A stretch of DNA of 64,000 nucleotides from Thalassotalea profundi (GTDB taxonomy: Bacteria; Pseudomonadota; Gammaproteobacteria; Enterobacterales; Alteromonadaceae). Location: positions 391,323 through 455,322 of the forward strand of contig NZ_BNAH01000001.1 in NCBI RefSeq assembly GCF_014653195.1, in the 5' to 3' direction. Shown here in pieces: positions 47,207 to 56,885 of this stretch. A program made the position numbers and the translations under genes. The first letter of the stretch is position 1. Each line of letters opens with the position of its first letter. Below the pieces are notes generated by a model, which saw only the letters and a list, made by a program, of their open reading frames with translations, did not search any database and was not told the DNA's origin.

Positions 47207-48037
47207 TTATTTAACCGTCGCTGCTTTCATTGATTTAATAAAACTGCTTAAATTAGTAAGCATCGCTTTGTTATCTGCTAAGTTGTTTTCAATAATTTTA
47301 ACAACGGCTGAGCCGCTTATTGCGCCTCTTGCACCTGCTGCTAAGGCTTCTTTAACTTGCTCAGGGGCTGAAATACCAAAGCCAATAACAGAAGGTGGAG
47401 CATTGTTTGCTTTTAATGCCGCTACTAAATGATCCGCAGGTGTCGTTGCTTTAGTCTCTGCGCCAGTGACGCCAGCACGACTGAGTACGTAGGTATATCC
47501 TTCGCTATACTTGGCAACGTTAGCTAACGTTTTTTCACTACCATTGGGTGGTGCAATAAATATCGGAGCGATACCACTTTTTAGTGCAGCGTTACGAAAT
47601 GGCTCACTTTCTCTGATGGGTAAATCAGCAATAAGTACCGAATCAACACCCGCATCGGCCATATCTTGATAGAAATTATCAATACCACGGGCAAACACTA
47701 AATTACCGTATAGTAATAAACCAATGGGGATTTGCGGAGCATACTCCCTCACTTGCTTTAAAATATCGATACAAATGTCAGTATTTACACCTGAAGATAA
47801 AGCACGCAAAGCAGCTTGTTGAATGGTGACGCCGTCAGCACTTGGATCTGAAAAGGGGATCCCCAATTCTAGCGCATCGGCACCTGAATCAATTAGTGTC
47901 TTAATGACTTCAAATGATTGCTCAGGATTTGGATCGCCGATGGTAACAAAAGGAATAAAAGCGCCTTCGTTTTTTTCAGCTAAGTTAGCAAAACACTGTT
48001 GATAACGCTGACTAATGCCTGGATGTATTTGGCTCAT
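47207..48037 (-). CDS. trpA: Tryptophan synthase alpha chain
   Basis: TrpA splits indole-3-glycerol phosphate to indole and glyceraldehyde 3-phosphate, and channels indole to TrpB. It is 276 aa, a TIM barrel with the catalytic Glu in [15 protein letters not shown] and Asp in the same loop. The phosphate-binding end [29 protein letters not shown] is intact. Its ATG shares one base with the trpB stop. It is the last gene of the operon. Confidence 0.97.
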   Translation of the reverse strand: MSQIHPGISQRYQQCFANLAEKNEGAFIPFVTIGDPNPEQSFEVIKTLIDSGADALELGIPFSDPSADGVTIQQAALRALSSGVNTDICIDILKQVREYAPQIPIGLLLYGNLVFARGIDNFYQDMADAGVDSVLIADLPIRESEPFRNAALKSGIAPIFIAPPNGSEKTLANVAKYSEGYTYVLSRAGVTGAETKATTPADHLVAALKANNAPPSVIGFGISAPEQVKEALAAGARGAISGSAVVKIIENNLADNKAMLTNLSSFIKSMKAATVK

Positions 48038-49269
48038 TAGTTTTGCTCCTTATTGTTAGAGGCTTCGGGGTGTAATACCGTTTGTACGTGGGCAAGATCT
48101 TTATCGCCACGACCAGATAAGTTAACTAAGAAAATAGTTTCTTCTGTTACAGTCTCGGCCATTTTAAGCGCATGGGCTAATGCATGAGAAGACTCTAATG
48201 CAGGAATAATACCTTCAGAGCTCGCTAATGTTTGAAAAGCCGCTAATGCTTCATCGTCATTAATTGGTACATATTGAGCACGACCTGTTTCTTTTAAATA
48301 GGCATGTTGTGGTCCTACAGCTGGATAATCTAAACCAGCTGAAACAGAGTAAGACTCTTCAATTTGGCCATATTTATCTTGCATAATATAGGTATAGTTG
48401 CCGTGCAACATACCTTTAGTACCGGCAGATAAGGTTGCACCATGCTCATGGGTATCTATGCCTTTACCACCAGCCTCTACACCAATTAACTTAACGTTAG
48501 TTTCATGAATAAAGTCGTTAAACATACCGATGGCATTTGAACCGCCACCCACACAGGCAATAACGTAATCCGGTAATTTACCTTCTTCTTCAAGTAGCTG
48601 GGCTTTGGCTTCTTCGCCGATCATCTTTTGAAAGTCACGAACAATGGTAGGGAATGGATGAGGACCTGCAGCAGTCCCTAATAGGTAATGAGCGCTGTCA
48701 TAGTTGGCAGACCAATCACGTAACGCTTCATTAACCGCATCTTTTAAGGTTCCGCCACCAGCAGTAACGGGAATAACGGTTGCTCCCATTAGCTTCATTC
48801 TAAAGACATTAGGCTGTTGGCGTTGACAGTCTACCGTGCCCATGTAAACACGACATTTTAAACCGAGTAACGCACAAGCAATTGCCGTGGCAACGCCATG
48901 CTGCCCCGCACCTGTTTCAGCAATGATTTCTGTTTTTCCCATTTTTTTAGCTAGTAATGCTTGGCCTAATACTTGGTTAGTTTTATGAGCACCACCGTGT
49001 AACAAGTCTTCACGTTTTAAGTAAATTTTAGCGAGTGGGTTTTTTGATAAATTACGGGTTAGTGTAAGCGGTGTTGGCCTACCAGCATAACTTGTGAGTA
49101 GTTTGTTAAATTCAGCCTGAAATGCTTCATCAGTTTTAGAGTCAACAAAGGCTTGTTCTAATTGCTCAAGTGCAGGTACTAATAATTCGCCAACAAACAT
49201 TCCGCCAAATTCACCAAAATAGGCAGGTATTATTTGTTTTTCTGCTACTTTATTCGTTTGATTCGTCAT
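48037..49269 (-). CDS. trpB: Tryptophan synthase beta chain
   Basis: PLP enzyme joining indole and serine to tryptophan. From ATG 49269 ([23 protein letters not shown]) it is 410 aa; the frame is open further upstream into trpCF but without similarity. The PLP lysine is in [20 protein letters not shown], the phosphate loop is [12 protein letters not shown], and [12 protein letters not shown] is present. It starts one base after the trpCF stop, so translational coupling is expected. Confidence 0.97.
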   Translation of the reverse strand: MTNQTNKVAEKQIIPAYFGEFGGMFVGELLVPALEQLEQAFVDSKTDEAFQAEFNKLLTSYAGRPTPLTLTRNLSKNPLAKIYLKREDLLHGGAHKTNQVLGQALLAKKMGKTEIIAETGAGQHGVATAIACALLGLKCRVYMGTVDCQRQQPNVFRMKLMGATVIPVTAGGGTLKDAVNEALRDWSANYDSAHYLLGTAAGPHPFPTIVRDFQKMIGEEAKAQLLEEEGKLPDYVIACVGGGSNAIGMFNDFIHETNVKLIGVEAGGKGIDTHEHGATLSAGTKGMLHGNYTYIMQDKYGQIEESYSVSAGLDYPAVGPQHAYLKETGRAQYVPINDDEALAAFQTLASSEGIIPALESSHALAHALKMAETVTEETIFLVNLSGRGDKDLAHVQTVLHPEASNNKEQN

Positions 49270-49270
49270 T

Positions 49271-50659
49271 TTAATAATTCCGTATTTGCGCGAAAACTTT
49301 ATTAAGTTTGTCACGGCTTTTAATTCCAGGGCTAGATTCAACACCTGAGTTGAGATCTAAACCATATAATTCTTGTGTGGTTAATAATTGCGTTGCCGTA
49401 GCAATGTTATCTATGTTTAACCCACCGGCTAAAAAGCATGGGGATAAGTCTTGCTCGCTATCGGCTAACACTTGCCAATTAAAGCTTTGTCCACTCCCGG
49501 CACTTTTCCCATCAAGGACATAGTGTTGTACTAAGAGATCTAACCGAGGCACGGTAGAGTCAACCGCAACTGCTTTCCATATTTGACAACTCTTAGGTAA
49601 TTGTTCGCGAAGTGTTTCAATATATTGTTCGTCTTCTTGGCCATGAAGTTGTACCGCATATAAGTTTAATGCAAGGGCGGTTTCAGCGACAAATTCTGTT
49701 GGGTGGTTAACATATACGCCTACGTAGCGTAATCCTGTTATTGCCGTCACAATTTGCTCTGCAATGGCTTTTGTGACAAAACGAGGCGATTTTTCGGCAA
49801 AAATTAATCCGCCAAATTGTGCGCCACTGTCTTTTGCTATCGCTGCATATTCTGGTGACGTTAAGCCACACACTTTGTTATTGCCGTAAATTAGCGTTCG
49901 ACATGCTAGATCAATATCATCTTGCGCCATTATCGAACTCCCCACTAAGAAGCCATCTACGGCAGGAGCAAGCTCTCTTACTTGATCGTTGGTGTAGATA
50001 CCTGATTCTGAAATAACAATACAGTCGTCAGGTAGTGTCGGAGCAAAATCAAAGGTGGTAGCAATATTGGTTGATAAATCACGTAAGTTACGATTATTAA
50101 TACCGACTAACTTTGCCCCAAGTGAGATAGCACGGTCACGTTCTTCTTCGTTGGATACTTCGGTTAACACTGCAAGGTTATATTGCTGAGCAATCCTTGA
50201 TAGCTCTTGGTATTCTTCATCAGATAATACGCTTAACATGAGTAAAATGGCGTCAGCACCATAGTAACGTGCAAGGTATACTTGATATGCATCAACAAAA
50301 AAATCTTTATTAAGCACAGGACAACTTACGGTATCTGTCACTATTTTCAGGTATTCAAATTTACCTTGAAAATATTTTTCATCAGTGAGCACTGAAATGG
50401 CGGCGGCGTATTTATCATAAATTTGACAAATAGCTTTAACGTCAAAGTCAGGGCGAATAAGTCCTTTAGACGGAGAAGCTTTTTTGCATTCTAGTATAAA
50501 ACCAGCATGTCTATGGCCTTGCTTACGATCTAAAGCGGCGTACATATCTTTTTTAGTTGGTGTTAATTCATCGATAAAACTCGCTAATGGTTTTTGTTGT
50601 TTAAGTGCTGCTATTTCAATGCGCTTATTTTCAACAATTTTCTCTAATACATTGGCCAT
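49271..50659 (-). CDS. trpCF: Bifunctional indole-3-glycerol-phosphate synthase / phosphoribosylanthranilate isomerase
   Basis: A 462-aa fusion, as in E. coli TrpC. Residues 1 to about 255 are the IGPS barrel ([49 protein letters not shown]). From about 256 to the end is the PRAI barrel ([61 protein letters not shown]). It catalyses the two steps between phosphoribosylanthranilate and indole-glycerol phosphate. Its ATG shares one base with the trpD stop. Confidence 0.97.
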   Translation of the reverse strand: MANVLEKIVENKRIEIAALKQQKPLASFIDELTPTKKDMYAALDRKQGHRHAGFILECKKASPSKGLIRPDFDVKAICQIYDKYAAAISVLTDEKYFQGKFEYLKIVTDTVSCPVLNKDFFVDAYQVYLARYYGADAILLMLSVLSDEEYQELSRIAQQYNLAVLTEVSNEEERDRAISLGAKLVGINNRNLRDLSTNIATTFDFAPTLPDDCIVISESGIYTNDQVRELAPAVDGFLVGSSIMAQDDIDLACRTLIYGNNKVCGLTSPEYAAIAKDSGAQFGGLIFAEKSPRFVTKAIAEQIVTAITGLRYVGVYVNHPTEFVAETALALNLYAVQLHGQEDEQYIETLREQLPKSCQIWKAVAVDSTVPRLDLLVQHYVLDGKSAGSGQSFNWQVLADSEQDLSPCFLAGGLNIDNIATATQLLTTQELYGLDLNSGVESSPGIKSRDKLNKVFAQIRNY

Positions 50660-51681
50660 TAGTGTTTTTCTCCATTGGAAATCGATACCATTAATTCAAG
50701 TGTTGTTAAGCCTTTACCCGACGCTAATACTTGTGTGGCGATTTGTGCAGCGTCTGTGAGAGTATCTGCTTTGTCATGTAAGTAAAGTAGGGCGGCACAG
50801 TTTACTATAACCGCGGCATTATGGGCAGGCTCACCGTTACCAGATAAAATCGCTTTGATAATATCAGCATTCTCTTGTGGTGTTCCGCCTTTTATATCAT
50901 CAAGGGTATATACATAATTGGATAAGCCAAAATCAGCAGGTGTTATCACTTTTTCAGTTAATTCACCATTAGCTATTTCGGTAACTTGAGTTGCACCATG
51001 TAAGGCTATTTCATCTAAGCCGCTGCCATGAACTACCCAACCGCGTGTAACTCCCGTTAACACTAAACTTTTTGCCATTGTTGGAATTAACTCTGGTGTA
51101 TAAACCCCTAACAGCATCACACTTGGACAAGAAGGGTTGACTAACGGCCCTAAAATATTAAATAAGGTTCTTATTCCCATTGCCGATCGAACGGGTCCTG
51201 CGTATTTAAAACCTGGATGGTAGGCTGGTGCATATAAGAAACATAAATTACTTTGCTCTAGGCACTTACTCGCGGTTTCAGGTGACATAGTTAAATTAAC
51301 ACCAAATGCTTCTAGTAAGTCGGCTGAGCCAGACATACTAGAAACACTTCTATTGCCATGTTTAGCCATTTTTAAACCACAAGCAGCGGCAAGAATAGCG
51401 GCAGTTGTTGAAATGTTAATGGTGTTTGCACCATCACCACCTGTGCCAACGCAGTCAGCAACGCCGTTTTGTTGCTCGGGAAAGCTTGTGGCAAAATTTC
51501 GAACAGCAATAGCGGCACCAGAAATTTCTTCTGGGGTTTCTCCTTTTACTTTTAAAGCTGTAAGTACTGAGGCAAGCAACGCTGGGTCTACATCGCCAGA
51601 AAATACTTGACTAAAAAATTCTTGAGATTGCAGTTGGTTAAGTGATTTTCCATCAACAAGGGTTTGTAGCACATTAGTCAT
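50659..51681 (-). CDS. trpD: Anthranilate phosphoribosyltransferase
   Basis: A 340-aa enzyme adding phosphoribosyl pyrophosphate to anthranilate. The PRPP-binding loops are DCVGTGGDGANTINISTTAA and KHGNRSVSSMSGSADLLEAFG; YHPGFKYAGPVRSAMGIRTLFN follows. Unlike E. coli it is not fused to TrpG. It overlaps the trpG end by 8 nt, and AGGAGC is well placed before the ATG. Confidence 0.97.
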   Translation of the reverse strand: MTNVLQTLVDGKSLNQLQSQEFFSQVFSGDVDPALLASVLTALKVKGETPEEISGAAIAVRNFATSFPEQQNGVADCVGTGGDGANTINISTTAAILAAACGLKMAKHGNRSVSSMSGSADLLEAFGVNLTMSPETASKCLEQSNLCFLYAPAYHPGFKYAGPVRSAMGIRTLFNILGPLVNPSCPSVMLLGVYTPELIPTMAKSLVLTGVTRGWVVHGSGLDEIALHGATQVTEIANGELTEKVITPADFGLSNYVYTLDDIKGGTPQENADIIKAILSGNGEPAHNAAVIVNCAALLYLHDKADTLTDAAQIATQVLASGKGLTTLELMVSISNGEKH

Positions 51682-52357
51682 TACATGCTCCTGATAAATT
51701 ATTTGCGATTAAATGGTTTACAATTAAGTGGTCAATACTTTGAGCTAACAAGGTGCTACCGTAGGTTGTTAAAATAGACTCTGGATGAAATTGAAAGCCT
51801 AAAATATTATCTTGTTCGTGTGCTATCGCCATAGGTAAACGTTCATTTTTGTCGGTATCCAAATACGCAACCAGTGATAAAGCGTCAGGCATTTTGGTCG
51901 CCACTAACGAATGATAACGAGCAACAGGCAAAGGGTTAATGATATTGGCGAAGGCGTGTTCACCTGAATGAGTAACATTTGACGCTTTACCATGCACTAT
52001 TTCAGGTGCGCGTCCTACAACGCCACCGTAATGTTCAATTAAAGCTTGGTGACCTAAACAAATACCTAAAATAGGATATTTACCCGCTGTTTTAGCGATT
52101 AGCTCCATTAAACAACCTGATTTACTCGGTTCGCCCGGTCCAGGGGAAAGCACTAACATGACAGGATCAGAACATTTTTCTATCTGCGCTAAAATAAAGT
52201 CAGCACTTATGGTATTACGATAAATTATCGGATCAAAGCCCAAGCATTTAAATTCATCTACTAAGTTATAAGTGAATGAGTCTAAATTATCGAGCATGAA
52301 AATTTGTACATTAGCCGGTGTTTGAACTTTAGATTCAGTATACTTAGTGTTTTTCAT
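51674..52357 (-). CDS. trpG: Anthranilate synthase glutamine amidotransferase subunit
   Basis: Class I amidotransferase that supplies ammonia to TrpE. It is about 227 aa; catalytic Cys in GICLGHQALIEHYGG, His-Glu in FQFHPES, and LDNLDSFTYNLVDEF at the start. ATG 52357 overlaps the trpE stop (TGATG), with GGAGG 7 nt upstream, so it is preferred to the preceding GTG. A free-standing TrpG is the non-enteric arrangement. Confidence 0.95.
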   Translation of the reverse strand: MKNTKYTESKVQTPANVQIFMLDNLDSFTYNLVDEFKCLGFDPIIYRNTISADFILAQIEKCSDPVMLVLSPGPGEPSKSGCLMELIAKTAGKYPILGICLGHQALIEHYGGVVGRAPEIVHGKASNVTHSGEHAFANIINPLPVARYHSLVATKMPDALSLVAYLDTDKNERLPMAIAHEQDNILGFQFHPESILTTYGSTLLAQSIDHLIVNHLIANNLSGACND

Positions 52358-53997
52358 CACTTAACCTCCATTGTTGAGTGTTTATCACTTGTATTCTCAG
52401 AGATATTTTCCATTGTCGCGGCTTTAATAATGGCGGAAATTACAGCTTGGGCTTTTTGTCGAGTTTCATCCGCCTCTGATTGCGGGTTAGAGTCATATAC
52501 AACACCTGCGCCTGCTTGAATATGGGCGATTGAATGTTTGACAAAAGCAGAACGAATAACAATACAAGTATCCATATCACCTTCGCCTGTTATATATCCA
52601 ACAGCGCCCCCATAACTACCACGACGCTTACCTTCGAATTGTCTAATGAGTGAAGTTGCTTTCACTTTAGGGGCACCAGATAAAGTGCCCATATTCATAC
52701 ATGCTTGGTAGGCGTGTAGTGCGTCTAGATCATCAGATAATGTACCACAAACCCTTGATACTAGATGCATTACATGTGAGTAGCGGTCTACTTTTAACAA
52801 ATCGGCGACGTGTCTGGTACCCGCTTTACTAACTCTCGCAACATCATTACGGGCTAGATCAACGAGCATAATATGTTCTGCTAGTTCTTTTTTATCTTGC
52901 CTTAGTTCTAATTCAATTCGACAATCTAAATCTAACGAAAATTCACCATTAGCTTTGTAGCCACGAGGTCTTGTGCCTGCAATTGGGTAAATTTCTACTT
53001 GTCGATTATGTTGTTGGTATTTAATGGCTGACTCGGGTGATGCGCCAAACATACAAAAGTCGTCATCTTGTAAGTAAAACATATAAGGGCTTGGATTACT
53101 TGAACGCAGGGCTAAATAGGCATTGAAGGTATCTTTACAAGGTAAGCTAAAGGTACGAGAAGGCACAACTTGGAAAATGTCGCCCGCTTTAATATGCTCT
53201 TTTAATTGATTAACGGTAGTACAAAAAGTTATATCATCAATGTCACAAGCAACTTCTATTGGTGTGTCTAGTTCTATTTCTCGAGTTTTCGGAGGTGCAA
53301 TATCACTTTCAACTAATGCTTTAATTGCAGAGAGTCTACGTGCTATTTCAAAATGACATTTACGTTGCTCTTTGCCTGAAAATACATTGGCAATAATTTC
53401 AGATGAGCGTTTTTCATGGTCGATAATTACTAATGTTTCGGCTAGATAATAAACAAAATCAGGGCAGGTGTTTTCGCCATCTTTTACCTCAGGAAGTTGT
53501 TCACTCATGGTGATCATATCGAAGGCAAATGCGCCTCCTAAAAATACGGCGAACGGATGATGGTTTTCATTTTTTAATTGGTTAAAGACCCGTAAACTTT
53601 CGAACGGGTTAATAGCCTTTAAGCGTGATTTTTCATCAAGCGCTTGATCAACTTCAGGAAACGCAGCAATTAAGGTTTTATCGTTAAAGCTCAACTGTGC
53701 ATATTCAGATAATTTTTTAGTAGCGAATGCGACTGCTGATTCACCATTTAAGGTTAATGGTTTAAAGGTAACAATATTGCCGTTACACACTATTTTTACA
53801 GCAGCATCAACGAGTAATAAACTTTTTAATTGATGTTTTTTATCTATTTCAGCAGATTCGAGTAAAAGGTTATTAGTTTTATTACCACACAGTTTTTTAA
53901 ATAAGGTGAGGGGATCTGCTTGATAATTTGCTTTGCCTGATAATGTATCAACTCGGCCTATATCTGTATTATCATTTGGGTTGTATATGGCTTTCAT
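52357..53997 (-). CDS. trpE: Anthranilate synthase component I
   Basis: TrpE converts chorismate to anthranilate with ammonia from TrpG. It is 546 aa. The feedback-inhibition motif LLLESAEI lies near residue 40, as in enteric TrpE, so inhibition by tryptophan is expected. The chorismate-binding domain shows FQVVPSRTFSL, PIAGTRPRGY, LVDLARNDVARVSKAGTR, GTLSGAPKVKA and GAGVVYDSNPQSEADET. The start overlaps the upstream DAHP synthase stop by 4 nt. Confidence 0.96.
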   Translation of the reverse strand: MKAIYNPNDNTDIGRVDTLSGKANYQADPLTLFKKLCGNKTNNLLLESAEIDKKHQLKSLLLVDAAVKIVCNGNIVTFKPLTLNGESAVAFATKKLSEYAQLSFNDKTLIAAFPEVDQALDEKSRLKAINPFESLRVFNQLKNENHHPFAVFLGGAFAFDMITMSEQLPEVKDGENTCPDFVYYLAETLVIIDHEKRSSEIIANVFSGKEQRKCHFEIARRLSAIKALVESDIAPPKTREIELDTPIEVACDIDDITFCTTVNQLKEHIKAGDIFQVVPSRTFSLPCKDTFNAYLALRSSNPSPYMFYLQDDDFCMFGASPESAIKYQQHNRQVEIYPIAGTRPRGYKANGEFSLDLDCRIELELRQDKKELAEHIMLVDLARNDVARVSKAGTRHVADLLKVDRYSHVMHLVSRVCGTLSDDLDALHAYQACMNMGTLSGAPKVKATSLIRQFEGKRRGSYGGAVGYITGEGDMDTCIVIRSAFVKHSIAHIQAGAGVVYDSNPQSEADETRQKAQAVISAIIKAATMENISENTSDKHSTMEVK

Positions 53998-55007
53998 AGT
54001 ATTTTACCTGCAGCGGTTATAAATGGCTTAATATCAGCCATTAATGTAGCAAAGTCTTCTGCGGTTAATGCTTGGTGACCATCCGATAAGGCTTCTTTAG
54101 GATTTAAATGGGCTTCAACAATAATACCATCAGCACCTACTGCAACGGCGGCTCTTGATAAAGGGTTAATTAAAGATTTAATACCAGTGCCGTGTGATGG
54201 GTCAACAAATACCGGTAAATGTGATTTTTCTTTTAAATAAGCAACTGCACTTAAGTCTAAAGTATTGCGGGTAGCAGTTTCAAAGGTACGAATGCCACGT
54301 TCACACAGAATAACGTTCGAGTTTCCAGCATTAATTATATATTCAGCGGCAAGTAATAACTCTTCAATTGTTGCGCTCATACCGCGTTTTAATAATACGG
54401 TTTTATCTTGTTTGCCTACGGCTTCAAGTAAGCGAAAATTTTGCATATTACGTGCGCCAATTTGGAAACAATCGATATAGTCGTACATTAAATCAGCATC
54501 ATTTGGATCGATAATTTCAGAGACAACAGGCATATTAAATTTAGCTTTTGCTGATTTCAGTAATTCGAGTCCCTCAACGCCTAAGCCTTGAAAGCTATAT
54601 GGGCTGGTACGTGGTTTGAAGGCACCTCCACGTAATAATGGAATATTGTGTTGCGTTAGCATATTAGCTACGCCAAAAAGTTGTTCTTGGCTTTCAACTG
54701 AACAAGGGCCTGCAATAACCGTAAAGTTACCACCGCCTACTTTTACGCCGCCAATAGACACTACAGAGTCGTGTGCTTGTAGTTCGCGACTGACTAGTTT
54801 ATAAGGGCTTAATACTGGTTTTATTTCATCTACCATAGGGTAGGCGTCAAGGTGAAGTTGGCTAAGTACGCGTTCATCGCCTAATGCGCCTAAAACGGTA
54901 CGTTCAATACCTGGCATATATAAGGGTTTTAGCCCTAAGCTTGCTATTTTATCTAAAATTTCTTGGGCGTCTTTTTCTGACGCTTGTGGTTTTAATATTA
55001 TGATCAT
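53994..55007 (-). CDS. 3-deoxy-7-phosphoheptulonate (DAHP) synthase, type I-beta, in the trp operon
   Basis: First enzyme of the shikimate pathway, joining PEP and erythrose 4-phosphate. It is 337 aa: an N-terminal ferredoxin-like regulatory domain of about 70 residues ([18 protein letters not shown]) and a KDO8P-synthase-like barrel. Motifs are [52 protein letters not shown] and FVDPSHGTG. This is the I-beta form with an N-terminal domain, unlike the E. coli AroF/G/H I-alpha enzymes. As first gene of the operon behind the Trp attenuator, it is probably the tryptophan-responsive isoenzyme. RBS AGGA lies 9-10 nt before the ATG. Confidence 0.93.
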   Translation of the reverse strand: MIIILKPQASEKDAQEILDKIASLGLKPLYMPGIERTVLGALGDERVLSQLHLDAYPMVDEIKPVLSPYKLVSRELQAHDSVVSIGGVKVGGGNFTVIAGPCSVESQEQLFGVANMLTQHNIPLLRGGAFKPRTSPYSFQGLGVEGLELLKSAKAKFNMPVVSEIIDPNDADLMYDYIDCFQIGARNMQNFRLLEAVGKQDKTVLLKRGMSATIEELLLAAEYIINAGNSNVILCERGIRTFETATRNTLDLSAVAYLKEKSHLPVFVDPSHGTGIKSLINPLSRAAVAVGADGIIVEAHLNPKEALSDGHQALTAEDFATLMADIKPFITAAGKIL

Positions 55008-55041
55008 TTTTTAAATCCTAATTGTTTATATATAGAGAGGG

Positions 55042-55104
55042 TCAACCAGCGTAAATTGGCTGAAGCCACCATATAAACCAACTCTTAACTCTAGTTGTTA
55101 ACAT
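55042..55104 (-). CDS. Second Trp-rich leader frame (20 codons)
   Basis: ATG 55104 to TGA 55042, with AGGA 7 nt upstream, encodes 20 residues including KSWFIWWLQ: three Trp codons, two of them adjacent. It lies after the attenuator terminator and 34 nt before the DAHP synthase start. GTTTATAT within its Trp region (55078-55071) is exactly complementary to ATATAAAC (55031-55024), just before the RBS of the downstream gene. It may be a second, translational tryptophan sensor. It is too short for coding statistics. Confidence 0.55.
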   Translation of the reverse strand: MLTTRVKSWFIWWLQPIYAG

Positions 55105-55165
55105 GATTTAATCCTAAGTTTTTTGTTTAAAGTAAATGTTTATTAATTATTGAAAGCTAAAAATG

Positions 55166-55194
55166 AAAAAACCCGCTTAATAGAAGCGGGTTTT
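55166..55194 (-). terminator. trp attenuator terminator (3:4 hairpin)
   Basis: On the minus strand AAAACCCGCTT (55194-55184) pairs with AAGCGGGTTTT (55178-55168) around a 5-nt loop and is followed by T. The 5' arm AACCCGCTT (55192-55184) can instead pair with AAGTGGGTT (55239-55231), which overlaps the leader-peptide stop codon. That pairing would be the antiterminator. Confidence 0.85.
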
Positions 55195-55237
55195 CAGAAA
55201 TCTTTTACTTAATTAATAGCAAACTATCACAACCCAC

Positions 55238-55300
55238 TTATGTAGAGTTATGCCACCACCAAATTAGAGAAATAGTTTGTTTTACTTGTATCATTATCAT
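55238..55300 (-). CDS. trpL: trp operon leader peptide
   Basis: ATG 55300 (AGG 5 nt upstream) to TAA 55238 encodes 20 residues ending LIWWWHNST, with three consecutive Trp codons. It is followed by complementary segments typical of attenuation: CATAAC (55252-55247) with GTTGTG (55233-55228) as a 1:2 stem, the antiterminator, and the terminator. Scarce charged tRNA-Trp would stall the ribosome on WWW, free region 2 and allow readthrough into the DAHP synthase-trp genes. A shorter version could start at ATG 55294. Confidence 0.85.
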   Translation of the reverse strand: MIMIQVKQTISLIWWWHNST

Positions 55301-55353
55301 TATTACCTGAGTAAAATAAGTTTTGCTAAAAATCCCCTATAGAAGAACTGATT

Positions 55354-56232
55354 ATGCCCTTGATGTCAACCGAAAATTTAGTCGACTTTACAAATAGTCG
55401 TGTTGACTTACATAGCCATACTCAATGCTCTGATGGTGGTTTAACGCCAGAGGAGTTGATAGATAGGGCAGTAAACTTTCAATTAGATGTGTTAGCTATC
55501 ACCGATCATGATACGACCGATGGTCTTGATATTGCTAAAAAGCATATTTTAGATAAAAATCTTCCAATTCAACTCATTGATGGTATTGAAATATCTACCG
55601 CTTGGCACAGCTTTGAAATTCATATTGTGGGCTTAAATATTGATAAAAATAGCCCCGCACTGATTGAATTAATCAATCAACAGCAAATAGCAAGGGAACA
55701 ACGTGCTATTAGTATTGGGGAAAAACTAGTAAAAAGTGGTTTACCTGATATTTATGAGCAAGCAAAAGTATTAGCGGGTAATGGATCTATTACTCGTGCA
55801 CATTTTGCAAAAGTGCTTTTTAATCAAGGGTATGTTTCTACTATGCAGGGTGCTTTTGATAAATATATTGGTAAAGGCAAGCGAGCATTTGTAAAACCAA
55901 CTTGGTGTACAATTGAGACTGCTATTGACGTTATCCACCAAGCGGGCGGTAGCTCGGTAATCGCTCATCCTATTCGCTACGATATGACGGCTAAATGGTT
56001 GAGACGTTTAATTATTCAGTTTAAAGAAGCAGGTGGAGATGGTTTGGAAGTTGTTTTACCGCAAATGAATAACGAACAACGCCAACGTATGCTAAACTAT
56101 TGTTTAGAATATGATTTGCAAGCGTCTTTAGGATCTGATTTTCATTATCCAAGTAAGTGGGCAGATTTAGGAAAAAACCTAAGGTTACCTGAAAACTGTA
56201 ATCCTATATGGAAACATTGGGCGAATCACTAA
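55354..56232 (+). CDS. rnm: PHP-domain 5'-3' exoribonuclease RNase AM (TrpH/YciV)
   Basis: A 292-aa PHP-family phosphoesterase. In E. coli the homologue trims the 5' ends of rRNAs and acts on short oligonucleotides. Metal-binding motifs are DLHSHTQCSDGGLTP, AITDHDTTDG, HPIRYDM and LGSDFHYPSKW. It is divergent from the trp operon with only 53 bp to trpL, the same neighbour relation as in E. coli. ATG 55354 or the ATG three codons later may be used. Confidence 0.92.
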   Translation: MPLMSTENLVDFTNSRVDLHSHTQCSDGGLTPEELIDRAVNFQLDVLAITDHDTTDGLDIAKKHILDKNLPIQLIDGIEISTAWHSFEIHIVGLNIDKNSPALIELINQQQIAREQRAISIGEKLVKSGLPDIYEQAKVLAGNGSITRAHFAKVLFNQGYVSTMQGAFDKYIGKGKRAFVKPTWCTIETAIDVIHQAGGSSVIAHPIRYDMTAKWLRRLIIQFKEAGGDGLEVVLPQMNNEQRQRMLNYCLEYDLQASLGSDFHYPSKWADLGKNLRLPENCNPIWKHWANH

Positions 56233-56260
56233 TCAACACAACTGAACAAGGAGCTTTTAT

Positions 56261-56881
56261 ATGAGTCAGTTTTTTTATGTTCACCCTGAAAATCCGCAAG
56301 GACGACTGATGAAACAGGCTGCAGACATGATTCATCAAGGTGCGGTAGTGGTATATCCTACAGAATCAGGCTATGCACTTGGTTGTCATATCGGTGATAA
56401 AAAAGCGTTAGAGCGTATTTGTAAAATTCGTGACATTAGCAAAAATCATAATTTTACCTTAGTGTGTAAAGACTTGTCTGAGTTGTCCGAATATGCGCGT
56501 GTTGATAATTCAATTTTTAGATTAATTAAAAATAACACCCCAGGGGCATATACCTTTGTATTTAAAGGCACGAAAGATGTGCCTAAACGCTTACTAAACC
56601 CGAAAAAGAAAACGATTGGTATTAGAATTCCTGAAAACCCGATAGCACAAGCTCTACTAGCCGCGCTTGAAGAGCCGATAATGTCTACCACGTTAATTAT
56701 GCCAGGTGAATCTCGAGCTGAATTCGATCCTGAACATATTCGCGATCTGTTAGAGCATCAAGTCGATTTAATTATTGATGGCGGCTACCTTGGCGAAAAA
56801 CCTACTACAGTTATTGATTTTTCTGAAGGAGAGGGTGAAATATTGCGCGTAGGACAGGGTGATCCAACACCTTTTGAATAA
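56261..56881 (+). CDS. yciO: YciO family protein (Sua5/YciO/YrdC domain)
   Basis: 206 aa, exactly the E. coli YciO length. It has the YrdC-type fold: HQGAVVVYPTESGYALGCHIGDKKALERI, KNHNFTLVCKDLSELSEY and PGAYTFVFKGTKDVPKRLLNPKKKTIGIRIP. It is related to threonylcarbamoyl-AMP synthase TsaC, but its own role is unsettled. AAGGAGC is an excellent RBS. It follows rnm by 28 bp and precedes scpA by 4 bp, so the three are probably cotranscribed. Confidence 0.93.
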   Translation: MSQFFYVHPENPQGRLMKQAADMIHQGAVVVYPTESGYALGCHIGDKKALERICKIRDISKNHNFTLVCKDLSELSEYARVDNSIFRLIKNNTPGAYTFVFKGTKDVPKRLLNPKKKTIGIRIPENPIAQALLAALEEPIMSTTLIMPGESRAEFDPEHIRDLLEHQVDLIIDGGYLGEKPTTVIDFSEGEGEILRVGQGDPTPFE

Positions 56882-56885
56882 TAAA

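Noticed and set aside
47175..47432. 85-codon plus-strand open frame overlapping the trpA end
   Set aside because: It begins in the 28-bp palindrome and runs antisense to conserved TrpA sequence.
55085..55104. TrpR operator-like sequence (GTTAAC near CTAG)
   Set aside because: Only half-site resemblance, the symmetry is off, and it lies inside the second leader frame far downstream of any likely promoter.
55325..55375. TTGACA on the minus strand near 55365 as the trp promoter -35
   Set aside because: No acceptable -10 lies 16-18 bp downstream; TATAGG is 22 bp away. A promoter must be nearby but I cannot place it.
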